NCBI RefSeq assembly: GCF_000012365.1
Contig: NC_007651.1
Span: 3,596,001 to 3,660,000 of the forward strand
Source: Burkholderia thailandensis E264
GTDB lineage: Bacteria > Pseudomonadota > Gammaproteobacteria > Burkholderiales > Burkholderiaceae
Reading direction: 5' to 3'
DNA: 64,000 nt
The notes below the pieces were generated by a model. That model was not told the DNA's origin. It searched no databases and was given only the letters and a program-made list of their open reading frames with translations. Below are positions 1 through 8,477 of this stretch, in pieces. Made by a program: the position numbers and the translations under genes. Positions within the stretch are counted from its first letter, which is position 1. Every line of letters starts with the position of its first letter.

Positions 1-71
1 CCGCCGTCTCGCAGGTGCGCACGAGCGTCGTGCTGCGCGAAATCAAGTTCGATACGCAGTTGCCGCTCTGA
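1..71 (+). CDS. Lrp/AsnC-family regulator, C-terminal tail (partial)
   Basis: Only the last 23 codons are present; the gene begins left of the window and ends at TGA 69-71. The visible tail reads AVSQVRTSVVLREIKFDTQL followed by PL. This matches the end of the RAM/AsnC ligand-binding domain of Lrp-type regulators, which usually finish with a T-S-x-V-L-x-x-I-K strand and a short L-P-L end. The match is by eye over very few residues, so the family is probable and the target unknown. About 165 bp separate it from the convergent CDF gene. Confidence 0.5.
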   Translation, partial: AVSQVRTSVVLREIKFDTQLPL

Positions 72-236
72 CGCGGGGTCAGGCGACTTCGGCGGCGAGT
101 CGCGTCGGGGCGCGTCGGCTTGCGTTGGCTGGCAGGCGCGTGCGCGCGTCGTCTCCGCATTTCAGCAGCGCCTGCGATGCCCCCCCGCGCCGTGCGGCAC
201 GTGTCGCGGCGCGTGCGCGCGTCGCGCCGACCCCGG

Positions 237-1427
237 TCAGAGCGGCCGGCCGACCGCCGCCGCGTCGCTCGACGCGAGTGCGCGCGAAACGCCGAGGCGT
301 CGCGCGCCGAACTGCTGCTTCAATGCTTCGATGTCCAAACGAGCGGCCGGATCGCTGCCGCCCTCCCGATCCCCGCTTGCATCCGGCGCAAGCGTGATGT
401 CGATTTCGAGTCCCGTGCTCAGGTAGTGCAGGTTGATCGCGCTCGCCCTTAGCCCCGCCCTTTCGAGCACCGCCTCGATCTGCCCCTCTATCTGATCGCG
501 CGGCGGCAGATCAAGCACCGTGCGGCGCGCGACGTCGTGCTCGGGATCGACGTGAATCAGCGCGTCGAGCACGCGCCGGTCGGTGAGCGCGCGCGCCCGC
601 GCGGCCTCCGCGATGTAATGCCCCTCGGAGACGGACATCATCGGATCGACGAGGATGTGCGCATCGACGAGCGCCGAATCGCCCATCTTGCGCGTGCGCA
701 GATCGTGCACGTCGCGCACGCCGGGCGTCGATACGATGAGCGCGCGAATCTCGGCGGACGCGTTCTCGTCGAGCGCGCGGTCCGACAGATCCTGCAGCGC
801 GTCCCAGCCGAACGTCCAGCCCATCCGGGCGACCATGAAGCCGACGATCGCCGCGGCGATCGGGTCGAGCAGGCGCACGCCGGCAAGGCTGCCGATGATA
901 CCGATCGCGACGACGAGCGACGACGCAGCGTCCGAGCGCGCGTGCCAGGCGTTCGCGACGAGCATCGCCGAGCGCACGCGCTGGGCTTCGCGCAGCATGT
1001 AGCGGAACAGCCCCTCCTTCGACAGCAGCACGACCACCGCGACCGCGAGCGCGCTCGCATGGACGGGCGGGATGTCTTCGAGATGCACGAGCCGGTCGCC
1101 CGCGCGCCACAGCATTCCGACGCCGACTGCGATCAGGATCGCGCCGAGAAAGAATGAAGCAACCGTTTCATAACGACTGTGACCGTAATTGTGGTCGGCG
1201 TCCGGTTTTGCGCCGCTATGCCGGTTGGCGAGCAGTACCACAAAATCTGAAACCAAATCCGACAAAGAGTGGACGCCATCGGCAATCAAAGCCTGGGAAT
1301 GCGCAATTACACCGACAACCACCTGCAGCGTCGCCAGAATCACGTTGAGGACGATACTGACAAACGTGCTCTTGCGGGCGACGACCTGCTTTTCCGATGC
1401 CAGGTCGCCGTTTGAAAATGTAGACAT
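237..1427 (-). CDS. Cation diffusion facilitator (CDF) metal efflux protein
   Basis: This is an inner-membrane metal cation/proton antiporter of the CDF family (FieF/ZitB type), about 396 aa. The N-terminal half holds the usual transmembrane bundle, with the paired metal-site motifs DGVHSLSDLVSD in helix 2 and HARSDAASS in helix 5, plus the loop signature DADHNYGHSRYE. A cytoplasmic C-terminal domain follows, with a His/Asp-containing dimerisation fold (VDAHILVDP, HVDPEHDV). The ATG at 1427 (MSTFSNGD) is preferred over an in-frame ATG 66 bp upstream because homologues start just before the first helix. The C-terminal end is longer than in E. coli FieF. The metal (Zn, Fe, Mn or Co) cannot be read from sequence. 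The gene is monocistronic. Confidence 0.9.
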   Translation of the reverse strand: MSTFSNGDLASEKQVVARKSTFVSIVLNVILATLQVVVGVIAHSQALIADGVHSLSDLVSDFVVLLANRHSGAKPDADHNYGHSRYETVASFFLGAILIAVGVGMLWRAGDRLVHLEDIPPVHASALAVAVVVLLSKEGLFRYMLREAQRVRSAMLVANAWHARSDAASSLVVAIGIIGSLAGVRLLDPIAAAIVGFMVARMGWTFGWDALQDLSDRALDENASAEIRALIVSTPGVRDVHDLRTRKMGDSALVDAHILVDPMMSVSEGHYIAEAARARALTDRRVLDALIHVDPEHDVARRTVLDLPPRDQIEGQIEAVLERAGLRASAINLHYLSTGLEIDITLAPDASGDREGGSDPAARLDIEALKQQFGARRLGVSRALASSDAAAVGRPL

Positions 1428-1601
1428 GAAATATCGAATGCGGCGATGGAGACGCAATTCTATCAAGCCGAACTTGAAAGCGCGCGGCCGCAAACCAAAA
1501 AAACAAGCAAAATCAATCGCTTATGAAAACGCAACGCATTTTCATTTACCGCTAAACATGACATTTTCATGACAAATGCCGGGCGCGGCGGCCGACTTTC
1601 A

Positions 1602-1650
1602 AAACACAAAAGGCCACATGCCCCTCTAAGGGGTGTGGCCTTTTGTGTTT
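1602..1650. terminator. Long bidirectional hairpin terminator
   Basis: A 17-bp perfect stem (1602-1618 with 1634-1650) continues inward through a CCCC/GGGG pairing, and both arms carry an AAAACACAAAAGG/CCTTTTGTGTTT edge. The T-rich outer arm on either strand suits factor-independent termination. It lies just downstream of the minus-strand H-NS gene, before the promoter side of the CDF gene. Confidence 0.7.
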
Positions 1651-1666
1651 GGCGGGCGGGTTGCGT

Positions 1667-1960
1667 TCAGATTGCGAATTGTTCGCGGTTCTTGCCCGCA
1701 ATCCAGCGAGGAGGCTTCCCACGGCCCGACCAGGTCGCGCCGGATTCCGGATCGCGGTACTTCGCCGCGACACCGGCGCGGGGCCGACCCGCCTTTCCAG
1801 CTTTGCCACGACCGAGACCGAGTTCTGCGAGCGTGAAACCGTAATCGGCGATCTTTTGCTTGACGTCGCTCAATACCTCCGCGTATTCGCGCGACTTGGC
1901 CTCTTCGATCTGCTTCTCCAGCTTCTCTCGCTGAGCGAGAAGGTCCTTGTAAGAAGACAT
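1667..1960 (-). CDS. H-NS family nucleoid-associated protein (paralogue 1)
   Basis: A 97-aa protein with the two-part H-NS layout. An N-terminal coiled coil for oligomerisation (about residues 1-45, MSSYKDLLAQREKLEKQIEE) is joined by a GRGKAGKAGRPRAG basic linker to a C-terminal DNA-binding domain carrying YRDPESGATWSGRGKPPRWI. The latter is the Bordetella/Burkholderia H-NS (BpH3-like) signature. The start is ATG 1960, with AAGGGAATTT directly upstream; an ATG 51 bp further up would add an untypical extension. H-NS proteins bind AT-rich DNA and silence acquired genes. A second paralogue lies at 39953-40249. The AT-rich 380 bp upstream is a natural place for autoregulation. Confidence 0.93.
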   Translation of the reverse strand: MSSYKDLLAQREKLEKQIEEAKSREYAEVLSDVKQKIADYGFTLAELGLGRGKAGKAGRPRAGVAAKYRDPESGATWSGRGKPPRWIAGKNREQFAI

Positions 1961-2344
1961 AAATTCCCTTTTATCTGACCAAATGGCACCGATCTTGAGC
2001 CGGCTTGCCATCTTAACTAACGATGCCTCGGATAATTGGATCAGAGGTTAGCACAAAAAAGAATTCGGTGAAGACCATATCACGGAAAATAAATGTTGTA
2101 TTTTGTGATTTGATTGTTCAAATTGACCAGCATCCGCTTCATTTGCAATTATCGCCAGTCTTACAAGTGGATCGGCAGAATTCAGTACATATTTTAAGCT
2201 CGCAAACTGCGCAATTGGCGCGAACAATAGAAATTGGAAGTTTTCATGAAACGAAAGGTTCCGTTGATTGAAAGCATGGACGCGGTCTTATCCCGTTTAA
2301 TATGCTCACAATGTGCGGAATCGCTCATAATCGGCGCGATCGCT
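1961..2344. other. AT-rich intergenic region upstream of the H-NS gene
   Basis: About 384 bp without a convincing gene. Bases 2020-2340 are clearly more AT-rich than the surroundings, with several A/T tracts, as expected for an H-NS-bound promoter zone. No clear sigma-70 pair was assigned. Confidence 0.5.
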
Positions 2345-3034
2345 TTACTTGAGCGAAACGGCGGCAGCCTCGCGCAGCGCCTCGGAGAGCGCCTCGGCAT
2401 CCATTTTCGGCGCGTCGAACGGCGTGCGGCGCCTCAGCCCGTTCAAGCGCCAGTCCGCGCCGTAACGGTCGACGCCGAGCAACTCGAGCCCCGCGCGCCG
2501 CTCCCGCGATGCGTCATGTTCGTCCCATAACGCGCGCTCGTCCTCGTAGCCGACGGGCGCAAGCGCGTCCAGCCCGGTTGCGTCCAGCCACCCCATCCGC
2601 CCGAATCCGCCGATATAACGCAGCCGCTCGCACGCGAGCGCCCAGAACGCGAAATCGCCGAGCGCGAGATAGCGCTCGCCGTCCGGGTGATAGCGCAGGT
2701 AACGCGCGGCCACGTGCGGATCGGCGCCGGCCGGCTCGAAGCGGCCGACGAGCGTCGCGCGCTCAGCCTCGAGCACGCTGTCCGACGCGCCCGACGCGCC
2801 CGGCGCGCCGCCCAGGCCGTCGACGACGAGAAACCCGGCGCGCGGATCGGCCGCGAGATTGCGCGTATGTTCGGCGAGCCCGCTGACGAGCACGACCGGC
2901 CGGTGCCGCGCGTCGACCGCGTACGGCACCACGGTCGGATACGGGTAGCCTTCGGGCGCGCGCGAGTGCGTCGCGAGCGTGCCGAGCGCGTTGCGGTGAA
3001 GCAAGTGAAGCGGTAAGGCGGCAGAAATATTCAC
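2345..3034 (-). CDS. HugZ/PPOX-like FMN-binding split-barrel protein
   Basis: About 229 aa, resembling pyridoxamine-phosphate-oxidase-like flavin proteins of the HugZ group. The N-terminal barrel strands carry LGTLATHSRAPEGYPYPTVV and VLVSGLAEHTRNLAADPRAG, and a C-terminal DUF2470-like half contains GVDRYGADWRLNG near the end. HugZ proteins act in haem or flavin handling, but the substrate is unknown here. The GTG at 3034 is chosen because AAGGA lies about 10 bp upstream. An in-frame ATG at 3067 and longer Arg-rich extensions look like read-through of GC-rich DNA. It is divergent from the MFS gene. Confidence 0.8.
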   Translation of the reverse strand: MNISAALPLHLLHRNALGTLATHSRAPEGYPYPTVVPYAVDARHRPVVLVSGLAEHTRNLAADPRAGFLVVDGLGGAPGASGASDSVLEAERATLVGRFEPAGADPHVAARYLRYHPDGERYLALGDFAFWALACERLRYIGGFGRMGWLDATGLDALAPVGYEDERALWDEHDASRERRAGLELLGVDRYGADWRLNGLRRRTPFDAPKMDAEALSEALREAAAVSLK

Positions 3035-3333
3035 GTGCGGAATCCTTGCGAGGCGAGGGCGAAACATGGGGCCTGCCCGGCGCGGCCGTACGCGCCGGAC
3101 ACGCGACAGGCGAGAACCGGTTCGGCGGGTTCGACGGGTTCGAACGGCGCGCGTCCCTCCCGGCCGACGCCGGGCGCACGCCAAGCATGCGCCCGGCGAC
3201 GCATCGCGCGCAACCCGGCAAGCGCAAGCGAGATGCATCGCGCTCCGCTAGAATCGGCGCTGTTTTCGTTAAGCGTCGCGTAAGCTTCGCGCGTCGCTCG
3301 CATCCGATCCTCCCTTCGTTCGCCCAGCTTCCC

Positions 3334-4542
3334 GTGTCCGACCAGTCGCCCGATCTCGCCTCGCCCGCCTCCGTCCATCGCCGGCTTCCCGCCTCCACAC
3401 GTCAACGCGCGCGGGCGGCGACGATGGCGCTCTTTTTCGTCGCGGGCATGATGTATGCGTCGTGGGGCGTGCACGTGCCGACGGTGCGCGACAAATTCGC
3501 GCTGTCGCCCGCGCTGCTGTCGTTCGCGCTCCTCGCGGTCGCGATCGGCTCGATCGTCGCGATGGCGACCAACGCACGCTGGATCGCGCGCGCCGGATCG
3601 CGCACCGCGTGCCTCGCGGGCGGCCTGGCGATGTCCGCGTGCGGCGCGCTGATCCTCGTCGTGCCGACCTATCCGCTGCTGCTCGCGGTGCTGGCGCTGT
3701 TCGGCTTCTCGATGGCGACGCTCGACGTCGCGATGAACGCCGAGGCGAGCGCCGTCGAATCGGCATTCGACAAGCCGATCATGTCGATGCTGCACGGGAT
3801 GTTCAGCGTCGGCGGGATGGCGGGCGCGGCGGCGGGCGGCGCACTGCTGTCGGCCGGCATGGCGAGCGCCGTGCATCTCGCGCTTGCTGCGCTCGCCAGC
3901 GCGCTCGTGCTCGGCCTTGCGTGCCCGGCCGTGCTGCCGAACGTGCCGCACGAGGCCGCCGCGCAGGGCGGCCCGCGCCCGAACCGCTGGCGCTCGCCCG
4001 CGCTGTGGGCGCTCGGCGCGATCGCGCTCGTCGCGTTGATCGCAGAAGGCGCGATGTACGACTGGGCGACTGTTTATATGCGCGACGTCGTCCTGGCGTC
4101 GCCTGCGTTCTCGAGCGCCGCCTACGCGGCGTTTTCGGGCGGCATGGCGGCCGCGCGCTTTGCGGGCGATGCGGTCCGCGCACGCTTCGGCGCGCCGCAA
4201 CTCATCTGCGCGAGCGCGGCGCTCGCGTGCATCGGCATGATCGGCGCGCTCGCGCTGCCGTACCCCGTCGTCGCGCTCGTGGGCTTCACGCTGATGGGCC
4301 TCGGCCTCGCCAACATGATGCCCGTGCTGTTCGCCGCCGCCGCGCGGGTCGAAGGCATTCACGCAGCCGAAGGGCTCGCGCACGTCGCGGGGCTTGCTTA
4401 CTTCGGGCTGCTGTTCGGCCCGGTCGCAATCGGCGCGGTCACGCAAGCGGCCAACCTGTCGGTCGGGCTGTCGATCGTCGCGGTGTGCGCGGCGCTCGTC
4501 GCGATCGTCGCGCCGAAGGTGCTGAGCCGGCTGAAGGTCTGA
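3334..4542 (+). CDS. MFS transporter (YbjJ-like)
   Basis: An inner-membrane major facilitator carrier of about 402 aa with roughly 12 hydrophobic segments. The first begins at MALFFVAGMMYASWGVHVPT, a motif typical of the YbjJ/FucP-like branch, and the central loop follows about residue 190. GTG 3334 gives a short hydrophilic leader; ATG 3424 would start directly at helix 1, and neither has a strong ribosome-binding site. Substrate unknown. A TAGAAT element at 3249-3254 could be the -10 of its promoter, but no good -35 was found. Confidence 0.82.
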   Translation: MSDQSPDLASPASVHRRLPASTRQRARAATMALFFVAGMMYASWGVHVPTVRDKFALSPALLSFALLAVAIGSIVAMATNARWIARAGSRTACLAGGLAMSACGALILVVPTYPLLLAVLALFGFSMATLDVAMNAEASAVESAFDKPIMSMLHGMFSVGGMAGAAAGGALLSAGMASAVHLALAALASALVLGLACPAVLPNVPHEAAAQGGPRPNRWRSPALWALGAIALVALIAEGAMYDWATVYMRDVVLASPAFSSAAYAAFSGGMAAARFAGDAVRARFGAPQLICASAALACIGMIGALALPYPVVALVGFTLMGLGLANMMPVLFAAAARVEGIHAAEGLAHVAGLAYFGLLFGPVAIGAVTQAANLSVGLSIVAVCAALVAIVAPKVLSRLKV

Positions 4543-4642
4543 TCCGGCAATCGGCGCGGCAATCGGCGAGCCTGCGACGCAACGCCCAGGCGCGGCGTTC
4601 GATCGCCGCGCGCGCCGCACGCCTTCTTCACCGATAAAAAAT

Positions 4643-4674
4643 GGGGCGCGCATGCCTTCGGGCATGCGCGCCCC
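4643..4674 (-). terminator. Terminator of the ABC binding-protein gene
   Basis: A perfect 14-bp stem (4643-4656 with 4661-4674) closes a 4-base loop. Read on the minus strand it is followed by ATTTTTTA, so it ends transcription of the minus-strand gene that stops at 4701. Confidence 0.85.
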
Positions 4675-4700
4675 GCCCCCTCCGTCGGCCGTGCTGACGG

Positions 4701-5843
4701 TTACATCTTCACTTCATCCAGGAACGTCTTCTTGCCGCCCTTGTAATCGTACAGCGAGATCACGCCGTGCCGCAGGTCGCCCTTCGAGTCGAAGGTCGTC
4801 GTGCCGATCACGCCCGTGTAATTCGTCTTCGGCATCGCCGCGACGATCTTTGCCGGGTCCGTCGAATTCGCGCGCTTCATCGCGTCGACGATGATATATA
4901 CCGCGTCATACGTGAACGGCGCGTAGATCTGGATCGGCTGACCGAAACGCTTCTCGTACTTCGCCTTGAACGCCGCGCCGCCCGGCATCTTCTCGAGCGA
5001 CGCGCCCGCTTCCGAGCACACGACGTTGTCGGTCGCATCGCCCGCGAGGTCCGAGAGCTTTTCGGTGCAGACGCCGTCGCCCGCGAAGATCTTCGCGCGC
5101 AGGCCGAGCTGCTTCGCCTGCTTCGCGAACGGGCCGCCGGTGGCGTCCATGCCGCCGTACATCACGGCATCCGGATTTTCACCCTTGATCTTCGTCAGGA
5201 TCGCGCGGAAATCGACGGCCTTGTCGTTCGTCGCGTCGTGCGACAGCACCTTCAGGCCGAGCGCCTTCGCCTTCTTCTCGAACTCATCCGCAAGGCCCTG
5301 GCCGTATGCGGTCGAATCGTCGACGACGGCGACGCTCTTGACGCCCTTCGAGCGCGCGTAGTTCGCGAGCGCCGGGCCCTGCTGCGCGTCGGTCGCGACG
5401 ACACGGTAGGTCGTCTTGAAGCCTTGCTGCGTGTAGGCCGGATTCGTCGCCGACGGCGAGATCTGCACGATGCCCGCATCGCTGTAGATCTTCGAGGCCG
5501 GGATCGACGTGCCCGAGTTCAGGTGACCGACGACCGCGACAACCTTGTCGTCGACGAGCTTCTGCGCGACTTGCGTCGCGGTGCGCGGGTCAGCCGCGTC
5601 GTCCTGGGCGTCGAGCTGGAGCGTAATCTTCTGGCCGCCGATCGTGAGACCCTTCGCATTGATCTCCTCGACCGCAAGGCGCGCACCATTTTCGTTGTCC
5701 TTACCAAGGTGGGCGATCCCGCCCGTCAACGGTGCGACATGGCCGATCTTGACGACCTGGTCGGCGGCAGCGTTCGTGGCGGCTGCAGCCAACAGCATAG
5801 CCGCCGCGCTGATCGGCAGCAGCTTTTGCATCTTGATATTCAT
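4701..5843 (-). CDS. Branched-chain amino-acid ABC transporter, periplasmic binding protein
   Basis: A 380-aa LivK/LivJ-type periplasmic ligand-binding protein. A cleavable signal peptide (residues 1-27, ending near TNAAA-DQVVK) precedes the mature KIGHVAPLTGGIAHLGKDNE start typical of peripla_BP_6 proteins. Two alpha/beta lobes follow, with SPSATNPAYTQQGFKTTYRV and YGGMDATGGPFAKQAKQLG. The start is ATG 5843 with GGAGACTTAC upstream. No permease or ATPase gene is adjacent, so it is a stand-alone ('orphan') binding protein that would work with Liv permeases encoded elsewhere. Ligand preference (Leu/Ile/Val or related) is inferred from family only. Confidence 0.9.
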   Translation of the reverse strand: MNIKMQKLLPISAAAMLLAAAATNAAADQVVKIGHVAPLTGGIAHLGKDNENGARLAVEEINAKGLTIGGQKITLQLDAQDDAADPRTATQVAQKLVDDKVVAVVGHLNSGTSIPASKIYSDAGIVQISPSATNPAYTQQGFKTTYRVVATDAQQGPALANYARSKGVKSVAVVDDSTAYGQGLADEFEKKAKALGLKVLSHDATNDKAVDFRAILTKIKGENPDAVMYGGMDATGGPFAKQAKQLGLRAKIFAGDGVCTEKLSDLAGDATDNVVCSEAGASLEKMPGGAAFKAKYEKRFGQPIQIYAPFTYDAVYIIVDAMKRANSTDPAKIVAAMPKTNYTGVIGTTTFDSKGDLRHGVISLYDYKGGKKTFLDEVKM

Positions 5844-6297
5844 GTAAGTCTCCAGTTTCAATCCCAAGAAAACGCTTTCACCGACGCCCCGCACCGATCC
5901 TCGTGTTCGACACAAAATCACTGGACATTCGCCGGCTGCATTGCTTTACCCACTTGCACCAATTAAGCGCGCGATGTACCGCATGCGGGGCGGCCTTCAC
6001 GTGCTTGCGCGCAAGTGTAGGTGATCAAATTAATCAGTAGGATATTTTTAGAGAACTGGTATGAGTACCGATGTCGCATTTTTCGCAAACCGCCCCCATT
6101 GCCGGCAAACCCACGCCGCATAAGGGTTTCCGCTTATTTGAATGAAGAATCGGCGCGAGAAATGAAAGACTCGGTTAATGATATGGAAAGCAGTTTTAAT
6201 CATGTTTTTAATCAATGCTTTCCGGCGGAAATAATTCCGTACGCCTAATGTGCCGGCAATGAGGCCGGCGCGCTTTTTTGTCGCGCCGGCCAATTCG
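5844..6297. other. Intergenic region with AT-rich segment and hairpins
   Basis: About 454 bp without a supported gene. Bases 6020-6240 are AT-rich. Overlapping GC hairpins follow at 6252-6291: GCCGGC repeats with a six-T run at 6274-6279, and a 10-bp stem 6263-6272/6282-6291. They probably mark transcript ends for the neighbouring minus-strand nitronate monooxygenase gene or a plus-strand transcript. No small gene with a good start signal was seen. Confidence 0.4.
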
Positions 6298-7398
6298 TCA
6301 GACTACCGAAATACCTTGGCGGGAAAGCACCGAACGCCATTCGGCATCGAGCGCGTCGATCAATTGGGCGGCCGTGAGCGCTGCATCGCGGTGCTTGCCG
6401 AGCGGCGCACCCTGTCCGGACCATAGAGACAAATGCTCGGCGTCGCCCGCACGCGCGGCGCTTTGCCGCAACTCCTGCGTCAACGCGTTTTGCACTGGGT
6501 ACGGCGCGACCGAATCGAGTCGCTCGGTTAGTTGCGCCATCAGCGCATTGCGAATGCCGCGCGCGTGGCGGCCCGTGATCGCGCGCGTGACGGATGTCGA
6601 CGTATCGTCGCTCGCCCGCAAACGCGCTTTCCAGCACGCCGGAATCGCGCTTTCCGCGCACGTGAGGAACGCGGTGCCGAGTTGCGCCGCCTGTGCGCCG
6701 AGCGCGAGCGCGGCGGCGATCCCGCGCCCGTCCATGATGCCGCCCGCCGCGAGCACCGGCAGGCCGGTCGCGTCGACGAGCTGCGGCACGAGCGCCATCG
6801 TGCCGACGAGCGCGTCTTCGGCCGAACCCAGGAACGTGCCGCGATGGCCGCCCGCTTCCGCGCCTTGCGCGCAGATCGCGTCGGCGCCCGCCGCCCGCCA
6901 CGCGAGGCCCTCGGCAACATGCGTCGCGGTGCCGATCACGTACGTGCCCGCGGCATGCAGCCGCTCGACGTCTTTTTTGTCGAGCACGCCGAACGTGAAA
7001 CTCGCGACCGGCACGCGCGCGTCGACGAGCGCGTCGAGTTGCGCGCGAAAGTCGGGCGCGTAGCGCGGCGGCGGCGCGCCCGGCGGCAGCCCGAACTGCG
7101 CGCGCAGCGGATCGATCGCGTCGAGCGCGCGGCGCACAATCGCGTCGTCGGGATGCACGTCGGGCAGCACGAACAGATTCACGGCGAACGGGCGGTGCGT
7201 CGCCGTGCGCACCGCGGCGATCTCGGCGGCAAGCCTGTCCGGCGCGAACGACGCGCCGCCCAGGCTGCCGAGCGCGCCGGCGCTGGAGGCGGCCGCGACA
7301 AGCGCGGGCGTCGTCGCGCCGACCATCGGCGCCTGCACGAGCGGCAGGCGCAAGTCGAAACGGGCGGCGAACGGAGTCGGGGCGATGCGGGAAGTCAT
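6298..7398 (-). CDS. Nitronate monooxygenase (2-nitropropane dioxygenase family)
   Basis: A 366-aa FMN-dependent TIM-barrel enzyme that oxidises alkyl nitronates. Motifs in order: LPLVQAPMVGATTPALVAAA at the N-terminus, the substrate/FMN loop GADAICAQGAEAGGHRGTF near residues 200-220, the phosphate-binding LPVLAAGGIMDGRGIAAALA near 245-265, and GTAFLTCAESAIP. The start is ATG 7398 with GAGGATCAGCC upstream. Such enzymes protect against propionate-3-nitronate or nitroalkane toxins, but the natural substrate here is not shown. Confidence 0.9.
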   Translation of the reverse strand: MTSRIAPTPFAARFDLRLPLVQAPMVGATTPALVAAASSAGALGSLGGASFAPDRLAAEIAAVRTATHRPFAVNLFVLPDVHPDDAIVRRALDAIDPLRAQFGLPPGAPPPRYAPDFRAQLDALVDARVPVASFTFGVLDKKDVERLHAAGTYVIGTATHVAEGLAWRAAGADAICAQGAEAGGHRGTFLGSAEDALVGTMALVPQLVDATGLPVLAAGGIMDGRGIAAALALGAQAAQLGTAFLTCAESAIPACWKARLRASDDTSTSVTRAITGRHARGIRNALMAQLTERLDSVAPYPVQNALTQELRQSAARAGDAEHLSLWSGQGAPLGKHRDAALTAAQLIDALDAEWRSVLSRQGISVV

Positions 7399-7696
7399 GG
7401 CTGATCCTCGAATGGATGGGATGCGGGGATGCGGCGAATGCGGTCATGCAAGGGACGGCGGAACCGAATGCTCGACGCACCGACTCTACCCGCGCGCGCC
7501 ATGCGTGAAAAATGAATAATCCAGATCGGTCCGTTCGCGCGGCGAGAAGGCACCCGAGGCTTGCGGCGCTCGCCGCTTCGGCCGCCGCGCGCACGTTTCG
7601 CGGCGCTGCAGCGCCACGGGATTGATGGCACACTGGGCGCCGCTTCCACATTCACCGTCAGGACCTTCACCGGTCTTGCTTCGCCAGGAGATCAGC

Positions 7697-8389
7697 ATGG
7701 CTTCGCAATGGATCGACATCCCCGCAGGCAACGACACGTTCGGCGGCTACCTCGCGCTGCCCAAGCGCGGCAGGGGCCCGGCCATCGTCATCATCCAGGA
7801 AATCTTCGGCGTGAACGGCCACATCCGCTCGGTCGCCGATCAATACGCGGCCGACGGCTACGTCGCGCTCGCACCCGACGTGTTCTGGCGCACGCAGCCG
7901 CGCGTCGAGCTCGGCTATGAAGGCGCGGACCGCGACAAGGGCATCGAGCTGCTGCAGAAGACGGACGTCGTGCAGGCGGTCGCCGACATCGGCGCGGCAG
8001 CGGCGGCGCTGCGCGCGCGCCCCGAGGTCGCGGGCAAGCTCGCCGCGATCGGCTATTGCTTCGGCGGGCGTCTCGCGTATCTCGCGGCGGCGCAGCAGCA
8101 CGTCGACGTCGCGGTCGCGTATTACGGCGGCGGCATCCAGAATCAAGTCGACGTCGCGGCGAAGGTCACGCAGCCGATCCTCTTCCACTACGCCGGCCAC
8201 GACCAGTCGATTCCGCTCGACGCGGTCGACAAGGTGAAGGCCGCGTTCGCCGGCCGCGCGAACGCCGAGTTCCACCTGTATCCGGACGCACAGCACGGCT
8301 TCAACTGCTCGGAGCGCGCATCGTACGACCAGCGCGCGGCGGCGCTCGCGCACGGCCGCACGCTGACTTTCCTCGCCGAACGCCTGTAA
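7697..8389 (+). CDS. Dienelactone hydrolase family protein
   Basis: A 230-aa alpha/beta hydrolase of the DLH (carboxymethylenebutenolidase) family. The Cys nucleophile lies in GYCFGG (about residue 122), with an Asp in HYAGHDQSIPL and a His in YPDAQHGFNCSERASYD completing the triad. The start is ATG 7697 with CAGGAGATCAGC upstream. No catechol-pathway genes surround it, so it is probably a generic or detoxifying hydrolase rather than part of a chlorocatechol operon. Confidence 0.9.
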   Translation: MASQWIDIPAGNDTFGGYLALPKRGRGPAIVIIQEIFGVNGHIRSVADQYAADGYVALAPDVFWRTQPRVELGYEGADRDKGIELLQKTDVVQAVADIGAAAAALRARPEVAGKLAAIGYCFGGRLAYLAAAQQHVDVAVAYYGGGIQNQVDVAAKVTQPILFHYAGHDQSIPLDAVDKVKAAFAGRANAEFHLYPDAQHGFNCSERASYDQRAAALAHGRTLTFLAERL

Positions 8390-8477
8390 GCTGACGCAAT
8401 CGCCACGCCCGCGCACCGCGCGCGCCGTGTCACCGCTTTCGAATTCCGAAACGTTCGCCGCTCGTCACCTCGGGGAG

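Noticed and set aside
3046..4637. Very long open frames on several strands over the MFS gene and many other genes
   Set aside because: High GC makes overlapping frames open by chance. They are Arg/Ala-rich, lack domains and ribosome sites, and the true frames have clear family motifs.
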